A stretch of 64,000 nt of DNA from Siphonodentalium dalli. Taxonomy: Eukaryota; Mollusca; Scaphopoda; Gadilida; Siphonodentaliidae. The notes below the pieces were generated by a model, which was given only the letters and a program-made list of their open reading frames with translations, did no database searches and was not told the DNA's origin. Positions 47,472 to 58,387 of the stretch are shown piece after piece. Position 1 is the first letter of the stretch. Every line of letters begins with the position of its first letter. Both the position numbers and the translations under genes were made by a program. Where the stretch lies: assembly GCA_032622095.1 (NCBI GenBank), contig CP136062.1:131023282-131087281 (forward strand), given 5' to 3'.

Positions 47472-48505
47472 GCCTTATGTATTATTGCAGTCAGTTCCAC
47501 AGTTGCAGAGTGGTGTGCAGGGTGGCTCTGATTTTCTGCATGTACACCTTGCTGTTACACACCCTTTATTGCACTCACATTTGATTATTTCGAGACATGA
47601 TTTTGGAATGGGTTCTAGTGACCATCTAATCGACCATTTCGGAGATTCAGTCCGAGCCTCCGAGGGAACATCCTGAATCTTGCATTGTTGAGTTTTGCAT
47701 CGGAAACTCCATACAACTTGCATACAACATGTTCAGCACTTTCAATTGTTTCAGTGGATATTGCAATATTACCAGTGCCCTTTAAGAGTTCACAACATTC
47801 CAGGTAAATCTTCCATGCGGATCGTTTAGACACCCAATATATGAACGAAGTTGAATCACACCCCGTTAAAGCATGAAACGCAAGAATATAGTTCAGAGCG
47901 TCGCTCGGTATTTTGGGTGGCAAAATCCCTGATGGGTAAAATTTTAGGGCTTTTGGAAGTTCCAGCCATCATGAACACATCACAATCTGCAGGGAATTTG
48001 TTTTGGTAACCAAGCAATAACACTAGAACATCGACGTCCCTACTTATCACAATAACTTGTTTTAGATTTCACCCCACGTTGGTATAAAGTGAATGAAGGA
48101 TAAGTCTAGTATCAGCCTCTTCGTTATTAGAATCTAACCCTTTCAAGTCTGTTCCATCTACCGAACAATCTACTCTGCAATCTTCGGGGAACCCCCCTGC
48201 AGCGACAACAATAACACCTTCTGTTTTCGCTTTGGTAACAAGTTCTCGAGACAAGAAACTATTCAAATCGGACTTTACATATGGCCACAACAAGGGCATG
48301 ACCGTCAATGACAATACCTGCACGGAGAGATGGTGTCATTCTTGTTAGGCAGGATACTTTCTCGATCAGAGCGTCAATACGAATTGCTTTGTTTCCAGTT
48401 CTAAGTGTTTTATTTGTCTCGCATAATGCAATTGGAACAGGCATGAGTTCATGTTGTAAAACATATCGCAGTGTATTACATCGTCTTGTAATTGCCCTTC
48501 ATGCC
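47472..48505 (-). pseudogene. CXC-domain transposon protein, left arm copy (broken)
   Basis: Read from the centre outward. The N-terminal part (to about 48,284) has NTLRYVLQHELMPVPIAL and VIDGHALVVA, found only in this arm. A deletion near 48,275 removes about 80 residues that the right arm keeps. Then SDLNSFLSRELVTK, EEADTRLILHSL, DVDVLVLLLGY, LAFHALTGCDSTSF and a cysteine-rich tail, KCECNKGCVTARCTC then CTPLCNCGTDC. That C-x-C-x3-C-x4-C-x-C spacing is like the tesmin/TSO1 CXC motif. A second gap near 47,648 loses about 48 residues. There are several frame changes, so it is inactive. The EADTR...DVDVLVLLL run resembles the acidic motifs of PIN/FEN1-like nucleases, but that is inference. Related proteins with HALTGCDTTS and CXC tails are, to my knowledge, common in invertebrate genomes. 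Confidence 0.75.
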
Positions 48506-48522
48506 GACAGGGCAGTCAACTT

Positions 48523-49728
48523 GCAAACACTGCCCTTGTTGTGGCTATAGATAGACCGGAAAAGATAAATACATTTGGAGATTTGGCCGATGTATTCTCA
48601 GTGTGCGTGTTGAAGAAGGGCGAAGGCTATGTCTGGATTGATGTATTGTTCGACAGATACTCGGATAAATCTATCAAGACTGCCACCAGATCGAGAAGAA
48701 GTCGCAATGTACCATTGATCCGAAGGACAATAACAAATCGTGATGTTCCCATCCCACAAAATTAAAAAAGTTTAATTTTGTTGTCTGACAACAAGTCCGA
48801 TTTGAATGGTTCCTTGTCTCGAGAACTTGTTACCAAACCGAAAAAAGAAGGTGTTACTGTTGTTGTTGCAGGGGGGTCCCCGAAGATTGCAGAGTAGATT
48901 GTTCGGTATATGGAACAGACTTGAAAGGGTTAGAGTCTAATCACGAAGAGGCTGACACCAGACTTATCCTTCATTCACTTGATACCAGCATGGGGTGCAA
49001 TCTGAAACAAGTTATTGTGGTAAGTATGGAGGTCGATGTTCTAATGGTATTGCTTGGTTACCTAGACAAAGTTCCTGCATATTGTGATGTGTTCATGATG
49101 GCTGGAACGTTCAAAAACCCTAAAATTATACCCATCAGTGGTGCTGCCACCCAAATACCGAGCGACGCTCTGAACTATATTCTTGCGTTTCATGCTTTAA
49201 CGGGGTGTGATTCAACTTCGTTCATATGGGGTGTCTAAACGATATGCATGGAAGATTTACCTGGAATGTTGTGAACTCTTAACGGGTATAGGTAATATTG
49301 CAATATTCACTGAAACAATTGAAAGTGCTGAACATTTTGTATGCAAGTTGTATGGAGTTTCAGATGCAAAACTCAACAATGCAAGATTCAGGATGTTCCC
49401 TCGGACTGAATCTCCTGAAAAACTTCCACCAACCAGTGACTCATTTCATTACCGGTACCACCTTTTGAGAACAAACTACCAGGTTTTAGTTTGGAAACAA
49501 GCAACCATTCATGTGCAAACATTACCGGATCCTTCAACAATGAGATGGAAAGAAGAAAATGGTCGATTGGATCCAACCATGTCACTAGAAACCATTCCAA
49601 AATCATGTCTCGAAATAATCAAATATGGGTTCAAGAAGGGGTGTGTAACTGCAATGTGTACATGCAGAAAATCAGAGTTACCCTGCACACCACTCTGCAA
49701 TTGTGGAACTGACTGCAATAATAAATAA
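48523..49728 (+). pseudogene. CXC-domain transposon protein, right arm copy (broken)
   Basis: Starts inside the gene at TALVVAIDRPEK, continues TFGDLADVFSV, YVWIDVLFDRYSDKSIKTAT (about 48,547-48,791, absent from the left arm), then LSRELVTK, EEADTRLILHSLDT, MEVDVLMVLLGYL, LAFHALTGCDSTSF, LPPTSDSF, YHLLRTNYQVLVWKQ and the C-terminal CVTAMCTC, CTPLCNCGTDC. Frame breaks lie near 48,765, 48,895 and 49,205; the last 170 codons are open. The first cysteine pair of the CXC motif is changed here (KYGFKKGC against KCECNKGC in the left arm), so a zinc ligand pair is missing. The protein's N-terminus is missing. Together the two arms cover most of the ancestral protein. Confidence 0.75.
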
Positions 49729-50733
49729 GGATTTTTTTGGACCATTTTTCGCTATAGGATGGCAAATTGTGTCGCATTGGGTAATGATGAACCTGTTTCA
49801 TAATATTACGGATGATTTTCGAATTTTAACTGATTATTATATCGGCCATTTTGAATTGTCATTTTAGGTCAGAAATAATTATTGGTCGAGTTGCCAACAT
49901 TGTTTTTATTTTGGAATCAGATTACAAATTACATTTAGACACAACTGTCTCAACCATTTGAAGGATACATTTCCGGAATACTTCACTTTCTGCCATTTAA
50001 GAGGCAATGATTTATAAAATTCGCGTTTTTTGTCATTTTTGGGCATAAATTAGGTTAAATGTCAAATATGTTCACTTTAAATTACCACATATGTTCTGTG
50101 TATAGTGTCTCTTGTCACAATTCGTTCGAAAGTACGGAAATGCATAATATTCAAACGTCTTAGAACAACATATAACAGTAAACGAAAATCTAGACTTTAT
50201 TCTGATGGCGGCCATTTTGAATTGTCATTTTAGGTCAGAAATAATTATTTGTCGAGTTGCCAACATTGTTTTCTGGAATCAGAATACAAATTACATTTAG
50301 ACACAACTGTCTCAACCATTTGAAGAATATATTTCCGGAATACTTCACTTTCTGCCATTTAAGAGGCAATAATTTATAAAATTCGCGTTTTTTGTCATTT
50401 TTGGGCATAAATTAGGTTAAATGTCAAACATGTTCACTTTAAATTACCACATATGTTCTGTATTTAGTGTCTCTTGTCACAATTCGTTCGATATTACGGA
50501 AATGCATAATATTCAAACGTCTTAGAACAACATATAATAGTAAACGAAAATCTAGACTTTGTTCTGATGGCGGCCATTTTGAATTGTCATTTTGGGTCAG
50601 AAATAATAATTTGTCGACTTGCCAACATTGGTTTTTGCAATCAGCATAAAAAAATACCTTTAGAAACAATTCTCAAAAGCTTCTGAAAGAAAAATGCCCG
50701 CACCTTTCACATTTATTCCATTTCGAACCTGAC

Positions 50734-51083
50734 TAAAAGGTAAGAACGTGCATGGGAGTGTTCCCGATATGCAATATAGTCCACACGTGCACATGGGTGC
50801 AAGTCAACTATCGTGGATACAACTTAGCCCTTGATCGTCTCAATAACAAAGTATGCATGGTCCTCTCGATCATAGCCACGAAATATGCCAATTGCGCTCA
50901 CAAACGTCATTATTTGTCGCATGCATGCAGGAGGGCTTCACCCCCTACCCCCATGCATTCTGAATACCAGTTAATAGGCTGGGGTGAATTATGCATACTG
51001 GTTAAGAAAATATAGAATACAAATCATGGTTATTTCATCCCAATATGATACTTTTCACACATTTGCTGAAATAATGCACATTA
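50734..51083. other. No recognised feature
   Basis: Spacer to the right of the palindromic transposon. Confidence 0.4.
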
Positions 51084-51185
51084 ATCGACTCCATAACCAC
51101 AGCTTTCCGATGAATGGCAACAAGCCATATTTCCGACTAAATCCTGAACAGTTACCCATAATTCTGTTGTCGTTATGGAGTCGAT
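51084..51185. mobile_element. 102-bp MITE, monomer of the 382-598 palindrome
   Basis: Ends ATCGACTCCATAAC and complement. The body (CTTTCCGATGAATGGCAA, CATATTTCCGACTAAATCC, GTTACCCATAATTCTG) matches one arm of 382-598. Confidence 0.75.
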
Positions 51186-51423
51186 GCATAACTTCAACAC
51201 ATCAAGATGTACGCGACTGAATTATACATCATGCAACATATGACATTTTGGCTAAGAAATAATCAAAATTTGATGCTATAAAAGCTAGGCACAACCCTTG
51301 TTGTTGAATCCTGAATACCGGTCAAAATGGGCATACGAATCCGGAATACCAGTTAGCAGAGGGGTATAATATATGGATCCTCGCAAGCTGCGTATACACT
51401 TCAAAATCACCCGAGTCCCGCGT
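51186..51423. other. Short spacer
   Basis: GAATACCGGTCAAAATGGGC and GAATACCAGTTAG are loosely repeated with 50,960-51,000; nothing else. Confidence 0.3.
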
Positions 51424-52275
51424 ACCATAAATGAAAGTGTCAATGACACTGTAGCTCAACTTGGAAAGGGAATAATTTAATGTATTACAGTCAATGGAGC
51501 GATTAGGAATGTGGAAAGTTGAAAGTCTAATACTAGTTTATAGACATGAAGAGAAAAGTAAAATCCAAGATGGCTGCTGGTGGCCATTTTTTCGGCCGAA
51601 TGATCCCAAAATGAGTCGTTCCCATCTACATGTCATCGTTAACATCCATGACAAATTTTATGACGATCAGACTAAAGGTACGACCTGTTGCCCATGCTAA
51701 AGAATTTAGTCATACAAAGAGTAAAATCCAAGATGGCTGCTGGCGGCCATGTTTTTCGACCGAATGACCCTAAAATGACTCGTTCCCATCTACATGTCAT
51801 TATTAACATTCTTGACAAATTTTATGATGATCAGACTAAAAGTACGACCTGTAGCCCGTGCTAAAGAATTTAGTCATACAAAGAGTAAAATCCAAGATGG
51901 CTGCTGGCGGCCATGTTTTTGGGCCGAATGACCCCAAAATTACTCGTTCCCATCTACATGTCAATATTAACATCCATGACAAATTTCATGATGATCAGAA
52001 TAACAGTACGACCTGTAGCCCGTGCTAATGGATTGAATTTTGAAATCCAAGATGGCCGCTGGCGGCCATGTTTTTTTTACGAATGACCCCAAAATTAATC
52101 ATTCTGGTCTAAATGTTGATGTCAACATCTATGACAAATTTCATAATGATCCGACCAAAGGTACGACATGTAGCCTGCATTGTTGACGCCTTACGTACAC
52201 ACGCACACACGGACGACGGACGACAAAGCCATGGCAATAGCTCAAACTTTACAAAGTAAAGTTGAGCTGAAAGGA
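51424..52275 (-). repeat. TTAGCTCAACTT repeat, reversed, four units
   Basis: AAATGAAAGTGTCAATGACA and TGTAGCTCAACTTGG at the left; ACGGACGACGGACGAC and CAAAGTAAAGTTGAGCT at the right. Units of about 160 bp with AAAATCCAAGATGGCTGCTG. Complement of the family at 12,098. Confidence 0.8.
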
Positions 52276-52529
52276 AGACACCCTCACGCAGTGCATCTGG
52301 TGTCTATACATGTATGGATCTATAGCATTCTGGTTCCAAACAAATCGATTGTTGACCTATTTTCTTTCACGCAAGCGTTCATAAATTGAATGGATTTATT
52401 GCCGTGTGGGCTGCGGTTACACTTAATCATGTTTAGGCACAGCAACAAGTTTACATCGAATTGGAGGATTCCAAGCCAGCAAGAAATATCCGAAATGACC
52501 ATTACAAAATAAGCTACAAGCGTGTCATC

Positions 52530-53085
52530 GACCGGGCTCGCGCTGCCACTTGCCAAATTTGCCAATGGCAAAAAATATTTTCATTTGGCAAAAGTTTTGG
52601 CAAGTTACTTTTTAATTGCTCAATAAAGTTGAAAATTATCGGTCAATCAATACCATTCATTTCAGGAAACTATTACAAGAGAATCTTATTAGTGGTGTTT
52701 ATACGGTTTCGGAAAAGTTAACACCTCCTATAAGATGCAGTTAATCTGGTAACATTATTATCAATTGGTGGAGGGATTACCAATATTTAGTGTGATTGTG
52801 GTGTTTACATAGCTAATGCTCTTGTGATGTTCACTTCTGATGAAGCAACTCTTTTATCATTTTATTGTTCGGTGATTGTTATGTGATCATAATTATTAAC
52901 TAACTCCTTTCCTATCGATATCAAACGTCGTTCAAACCGCGAGTGTCGAAATATAAAACTTAATCAAGGTTGCATAAAATGATACTATCAGGGATAAAAT
53001 TTGGCAAATTCTAATATAATTTGGCAAAACATAGTTTCACTTGGCAAATTATTTGGCAAAAGTAAATTTCGATCCAGCGCGGACC
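52530..53085. mobile_element. Probable TIR element with TTTGGCAAA clusters
   Basis: Left end CGGGCTCGCGCTGCC and, reversed, right end AGGGTCCGCGCTGG. At least five TTTGGCAAA or TTGCCAAA motifs cluster inside both ends (52,545-52,605 and 53,000-53,062). No clear target duplication and no coding frame. Confidence 0.5.
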
Positions 53086-53174
53086 CTAGAACTTATCGAC
53101 TCCCCTCCATACTATCATATATGTTCATTATATTGTAATTATGTTGTTATGAATTATATGGATAAAATACTGTT

Positions 53175-53242
53175 TCTACCAAACAGTTATCTCTACCAAA
53201 CAGTTATCTCTACCAAACAGTTATCTCTACCAAACAGTTATC
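53175..53242. repeat. 17-bp tandem repeat, 4 copies
   Basis: TCTACCAAACAGTTATC four times without change. Confidence 0.97.
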
Positions 53243-53333
53243 GGGAACACTCACATTTTGAGGCAGGGAAATATTTAATCTCTAATATTATCTGAAGTTA
53301 TTCTCTCGTGTTTCATTGCATTGCCAATTGTGT

Positions 53334-53352
53334 GGGGGGGGGGGGGGGGGGG
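53334..53352. repeat. G19 run
   Basis: Nineteen consecutive G. Similar runs occur at 24,410, 45,846, 54,776 and 55,866. The exact length is sensitive to sequencing error. Confidence 0.9.
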
Positions 53353-53723
53353 TATAGAACTCAAACTTTTACCGCCTTAGAAGTGTAGAAGTTTCCTAGT
53401 ATTTACCCCAGGTTTCAAACCAAATGCCTGTGTTCTCCAATCTTGCGACGAATATTGTAATTCGTATTTCAGGACATATGTATACCAAAGGCAACTTCAT
53501 TGTCATTTCTTAAATCAATTATATTGGCCTACGTTTTCAAAGTTATATCGATCGATTTTCATAAAAAGAAAAACATGCTTTATCCAACATCTCAAAGAAC
53601 AAAGAAGCCCCAGCTCTTACCGGAACCATTGCAAGCAACACATATTCTAAGAAACCTGTTTTGAAGGCACGTTTTCATTTTTCACAAAAAAGAGTAACAT
53701 CTGGTTTTAGGTATATTTCACTT
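53353..53723. other. No recognised feature
   Basis: AT-rich spacer, no repeat or exon recognised. Confidence 0.4.
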
Positions 53724-53930
53724 AAAGGTACACAATCCGATTCGGTGGTCCCGTATCATCAGATTCCAACAACAAAACAAACAACATTTCATAAAAAGAC
53801 GCTTTTTATCAGAATCGATTAATTACCAAAAAAATAATTCTAACCACTGTCAACTCAAGTATAAAAAATTCCAAAACGTGTTATATATTAACATTTTGTT
53901 CAACGAAATTTGGTATCGAGAGTATGTTGG
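53724..53930. mobile_element. TTTAAAG-type element, family A copy 3, truncated
   Basis: TTAAAGGTACACAATCCGAT, TATCAGAATCGATTAATTAC and ACATTTTGTTCAACGAAAT match the left half of 46,008. The right half diverges, although AATCGATATCTGAT recurs near 53,980. Confidence 0.65.
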
Positions 53931-54497
53931 TCGGGCTCGTCGAATATTCCAGCTATAGGTGAACAATAACAGATTACACAAATCGATATCTGATATGTCG
54001 AGAAATCGGGCCATTTTCCTGTAACCAATAGCACAGAGTTGGCCTTCACTGAAAACGAAAATCCTGTTACGTATCCAAAGTTTCCATGTAAACAATACAT
54101 TAAACGATTGTATCATCACAATACCTGTTTCTATCACGGTAAATGATATATCATTTTGAAGACAGATTAATCGCGGACATGTCAAATGATTACTCACATT
54201 TTGAATGCCCGGGCTCCACGTATATATATGTAGTACGTCTTTTGAATGAAAGTCCGTTACAATATAGAAGGGCAAAGGGACGAGACTCGATCCAAAACAG
54301 CTCCATCCCAACGATATCCCAAGCTGTTGTGGACCGAGAGATTGGTCTACCGATGAGGTAGACCCGAAAATGATGGCCTCAAAGCTAATTAGTTTTGATT
54401 TCATTAGTATATATATATATATTACAATTCAATAATATGACGAGTGCCAGAGTGAATCGTTGAGCTTATTTTTTTAGCTGGGATCCGTTCTACTTGC

Positions 54498-54850
54498 TTT
54501 AAAAGACCACTGAATTTTCGAACCCCCAGATCACATTATATTAAATATATGCCATACTATATACCATTCGAAAGAGGAAGCTCCAAAACATTGCATGTAT
54601 TATCAACATATCTGGTGTAATAAACTGTGCTTTAAACATGCTGTTTCTGTTGAGGTACCGACGTGTTTTTGTTCCTAAGTTTTATCTGGTTTGCACTGCA
54701 AAGTCTATAAATTTCACTGGAAGGGGAATAACTCTATATCTTAGTTCGAATTATGTTGCATTCTGGGAACGAGACGGGGGGGGGGGGGGAATGTTACTAT
54801 GATTTAAGCTATTTTCTATAACTCTATGCGCGCCTCCTGAAACACAGACG
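54498..54850. mobile_element. TTTAAAG-type element, family B copy 2
   Basis: CCAGATCACATTATATTAAA, CCGACGTGTTTTTGTTCCT, GGAATAACTCTATATCTTAG and TTATGTTGCATTCTGGGAAC follow copy 1 (37,686). A G run replaces GGGGGAAA near 54,776. Confidence 0.65.
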
Positions 54851-55030
54851 CTAAGGGTGGATACACACGTGCATGTAATCTCTGTAATTATCGTGCATTT
54901 GGCGTTTTATATGGATCATACAGACAATGTAATATGTGTCAACTGACAACCCAATCATTGCCGACGTGCTGACCGCAATGAGTTCTAGTTCCAATTAAGT
55001 CGGAATGTAGAGAAGCCGATATCTTGGACC

Positions 55031-56001
55031 CAGGGATGTGGCTAGAGGGGGTTGTGGGGTGTCTCATCCCCCAACAGAGAGCTATATTTTCAATAGTTGG
55101 AAATTCCTAATTTCAGGTAAAAACAATTTATTGGGGGGAATTTATTGTTTTTCGACCAATATTTGCATATGTTCCTATTTTTGGTCAAAAATTTTGACAG
55201 AAATGGTCATCAGTTGGAAATTTTCCAACCTTAAGGAGGTGACAGGTTGGAAATTTCCAACACTTGGAAAGCTTGTGTCCTGGTCCCTCCCCCGTGGCCA
55301 GTCATTTTAGGTGTTAGGATTTTGCGATTTTCTTGTTCAGATTTCAAAATTTTCGCACACCGGGCCGAACCATGGTCGGCCCGGTGTGTCATTGCCCCAT
55401 CCACATGGCAAAGACAAAACTGCTAATTAGTTTAGCAAAACAATATTTTACTACATTTGGTCAAACTTGTAGACATAAATGGCCATCGGTTGAAGAATTT
55501 TCCAACCTGAGGGGGAGCATGAGGTTTGAAATTTCCAACACTAGGAAAGCTTCAGTTGAGGCCAGTCTAGATGCTAGGATTTGCGATTTTCATGTATAGT
55601 TTTCAAAATTTTCTCACACCGGGCCGAACAACCATGGTCGGCCCGGTGTTTCCTGGTCTGTTGTCGGTAGCTGTGTGCATTTGTCTGGAATTAGATCACT
55701 AGTTGTTTTTTTGGGGGGCAATTTTCAGGTTAAAATATCTTAATGTTCTCATACTGGGAAAATAGAAGCATGGCTTATGAATATTAGGCCTGAGCATGAG
55801 GAACAAGGGGGGGGTTGCAAATGGAATTATGCAAAAAGTTGTGTAGGTGCGATTCCGACTCAAGGGGGGGGGGGGTGTAAATGGAAATTATGCAAAAAGT
55901 TGTGTTGGTGTGATTCCGACTCAAGGGGGGGGGGTGCAGTAGTTGGAAATTCCCAAGGTGGACACCCCCCCCCCAGCGGAGACCATCTAGCCACATCCCT
56001 G
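55031..56001. mobile_element. hAT-like element with 16-bp perfect ends and TSD
   Basis: CAGGGATGTGGCTAGA at the left and its exact complement at the right. Flanks CTTGGACC (55,023-55,030) and CTTGGACA (56,002-56,009) agree at 7 of 8 positions. The interior has two copies of the hairpin CACCGGGCCGAAC then CCATGGTCGGCCCGGTG (55,358 and 55,617), repeated TTGGAAATTTCC-like motifs, and long G runs. No transposase frame. Confidence 0.88.
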
Positions 56002-56009
56002 CTTGGACA

Positions 56010-56831
56010 GAGTCGCCAGGTCACTTAAAATAATTGTTCGTGGGATAACCCATGGTGTACGTTCTATCTAAATAATTACCAGTCCTCTCTTGATATTTAT
56101 AGCAGTGGTGGATCAGGATTTCCCCGACGCAGGGGCTATATATGATCCCCGACTTGGGGCTATATATGATCCCGAAAGCTACCAGTCTGGGTGGCTAACT
56201 CTGAGCTATTTAAGTAAATATAATATATTGTACCTTCTTGCCCAGATTATTCCGACCGATACATTCAACTAAGTCCTTTAGCGATTTGAAGTTTTCGAGA
56301 CCACTCACTTGTCTGGCTTGTTAACAATGAACCGCTCGCGCGCAAGTGATTAATGTTGTCAACTATTGGTGTGGCCATGTAAAAATACATGTAATACATG
56401 TATTTTACATACAGGAATTACATGAATGTATGTATCCACCCTAATTCAGAAACAAATTAGGGTATACTTTCATCGTGCACTCTCTTGACAAACACGACAG
56501 ACTGATACTCATACTCGTGTGTATACTGTATATATCTATTCGGGGATCCAGGCCAATTTTAGGGGCACTGTATTCAAATGTTGTTGTAACTGGAGACCTG
56601 GAACCCTGAATTAATCTTTAACAGAAGAAATAACCGACTGTTTTTTCATCAAAGTTTGCTAAAACTCTCATATTTCACTACTATACATTTCAACATAACA
56701 ACTGTAGGATATATTACGTTACACTGGCTGTTTGATGTTGATGAACGAATCACGTGACATGCTGACATTGGTGATGTTCGATATGTTAGATAACCACTGT
56801 TTCTACTGAAGACACTCACACAGGTTATCCA
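56010..56831. other. No gene; short direct repeat
   Basis: GGGGCTATATATGATCCC occurs twice at 56,140-56,172. The rest is plain spacer. Confidence 0.5.
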
Positions 56832-57231
56832 CTAACCCTTTACCCAACAGAACGGCCCTGTGCCAATGCATTCTCTTATATATGCGAGTCGACCATAGGT
56901 CGCCTCGCATATATAAGAGAATGCATTGGCTTAACACATTAAAAATTATAAAATTGTTAAAGAATGTAAGAAAAAATGGTAAAAAGTGTTAAAAAAATAT
57001 TTTGTTTAGGCCAATGCATTCTCTTATATATGCGAGGCGACCTATGGTCGACTCGCATATATAAGAGAATGCATTAGCACAGGGCATAACTGTAACTATC
57101 ACAATGTGGTCAAGGAGCCGGTTCCAATGATATCCATATTTGTATGGTTCTATTGAGACAGACCGAAGATATTTTAGGCTGTTGAAGCTTTATTTGGCCG
57201 GTTTTGGCCGGTTTGTTGGGTAAAGGGTTAA
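56832..57231. mobile_element. piggyBac-like MITE with two mirrored hairpins
   Basis: CTAA-CCCTTTACCCAACA at the left (a mutated TTAA) and TGTTGGGTAAAGGG-TTAA at the right. Inside, 56,862-56,930 and 57,010-57,078 are each a hairpin with 27-bp stems like that at 2252-2320, set in opposite orientation to one another around their GACCATAGGTC/GACCTATGGTC cores. Confidence 0.85.
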
Positions 57232-57358
57232 CTCCATATTTACACATATTGCTGATTACGCGGACAAAATTTGACCACGCAGTTCATTCACATGGACGTA
57301 GCAATAGGGTCATAACTTGGAGTGTCCAACTTCAAATTTCAAAATGTATCCCTTAAAG

Positions 57359-58130
57359 AGACGGGCGGCCTTCGTTGTAGGTTATAATTTAGAAATAACA
57401 TTATCAAATTGTGATCATTTCCTCAAGAACATACTAATAGTATAGCATAATGATGAAACGAATGCGATAATATTCACAAAACACGCTTTGTGTCAGAGAA
57501 AATACAGGTCGACTGTTATTTTGTTTCTCGCAAAAAGCGCAGTAGATTGTTTATAAGCAGAATCACGATATTGCGCCATTTCCTTCGCGCGCTTTAAATG
57601 TCGGTTGTAAAACCCCTAATTTGGTGCGCCTACAACTTACAACTCACAATACGACTCATAGTAATATTCCTTATGTGGTATGTATGACCATATATAGGTT
57701 AGGAGAAAATACTAACTGGGTTGAAAAATATTCATCTCTTTGCAAGAACAATTATATTATGTACACGTGTTCTGTCTGATCATTTCCCAAATCATGAAGT
57801 ATTGTGGATTAAATTGATTTTGAACTGACAGCGGGTCGATCAAAATAAAATTTGGTGTGATTTGAATGCGACTGTTGATTGCTCCAATAATTTTGATACG
57901 GTAGTTCCAAGTGTTTGTCGATAAACAATCGTAACGTATATACGTAACGTTTTTGATGTTTGTTTACATAACCAAGGGTACAAACGTGACAATAACATGC
58001 AATGTACGCGATATTTATTATTTGTATAAGAACAATATCTGTCTATTATATAATATTCTTTCTGTTTATGGCGGTTTTAGTGGATGTAACTATTTAAAAC
58101 CTATACCCACAGGGAAGGCCGCCCGTATCT
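57359..58130. mobile_element. ACGGGCGGC-ended MITE, copy 2
   Basis: AGACGGGCGGCCTTCGTTG at the left and, reversed, AGATACGGGCGGCCTTCC at the right, flanked by TTAAAG at 57,353 and 58,131. The inner TGTTTACATAACCAAG and GACAATAACATGC match the copy at 40,859. Non-coding. Confidence 0.8.
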
Positions 58131-58387
58131 TTAAAGACATAACAACCATTTCACGATTTGACAATGCAACGTTTTGAGTTTAAAATTCAATATTAATCCA
58201 AAAAAGGAAAATGTTCCATTCTTTGTCTACAAAATATATGTCTACAATAAATATTGTTTCAGACATGCATGAAATTTCCATCCATGCAAATTTTTCCCCA
58301 AGAGTTCCCTGTCCATAACCCCATATGGACACTTGCCTGCTATCCATATTCAATTTAGCTGTATTGTTGCTCCATTCGCTCGAATCA

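Larger units (their letters stand above)
46471..50733. mobile_element. 4.26-kb palindromic transposon carrying a CXC-domain protein gene twice
   Basis: Ends GTCAGGTTCGAAA and complement, each flanked by TA. The element is a long inverted repeat centred near 48,510. Each arm has two parts: an outer region of three diverged units of about 360 bp (with AAATGGCAGAAAGT, TTCAAAATGGCCG and TACTTTCGAACGAATTG), and an inner region coding outward from the centre. The coding regions are similar but carry different deletions. I know of no named superfamily with this plan. It could also be two truncated insertions that met head to head. Confidence 0.8.

Noticed and set aside
46471-50733. Assembly artefact (inverted duplication)
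   Set aside because: The arms differ by many substitutions and by different deletions, so this is not a duplicated read or a collapsed assembly. It is kept as real.
53850-54404. 184-codon open frame on the - strand
   Set aside because: It begins in a TTTAAAG-type element and has no recognised motif or good splice context. The opposite strand is also partly open.
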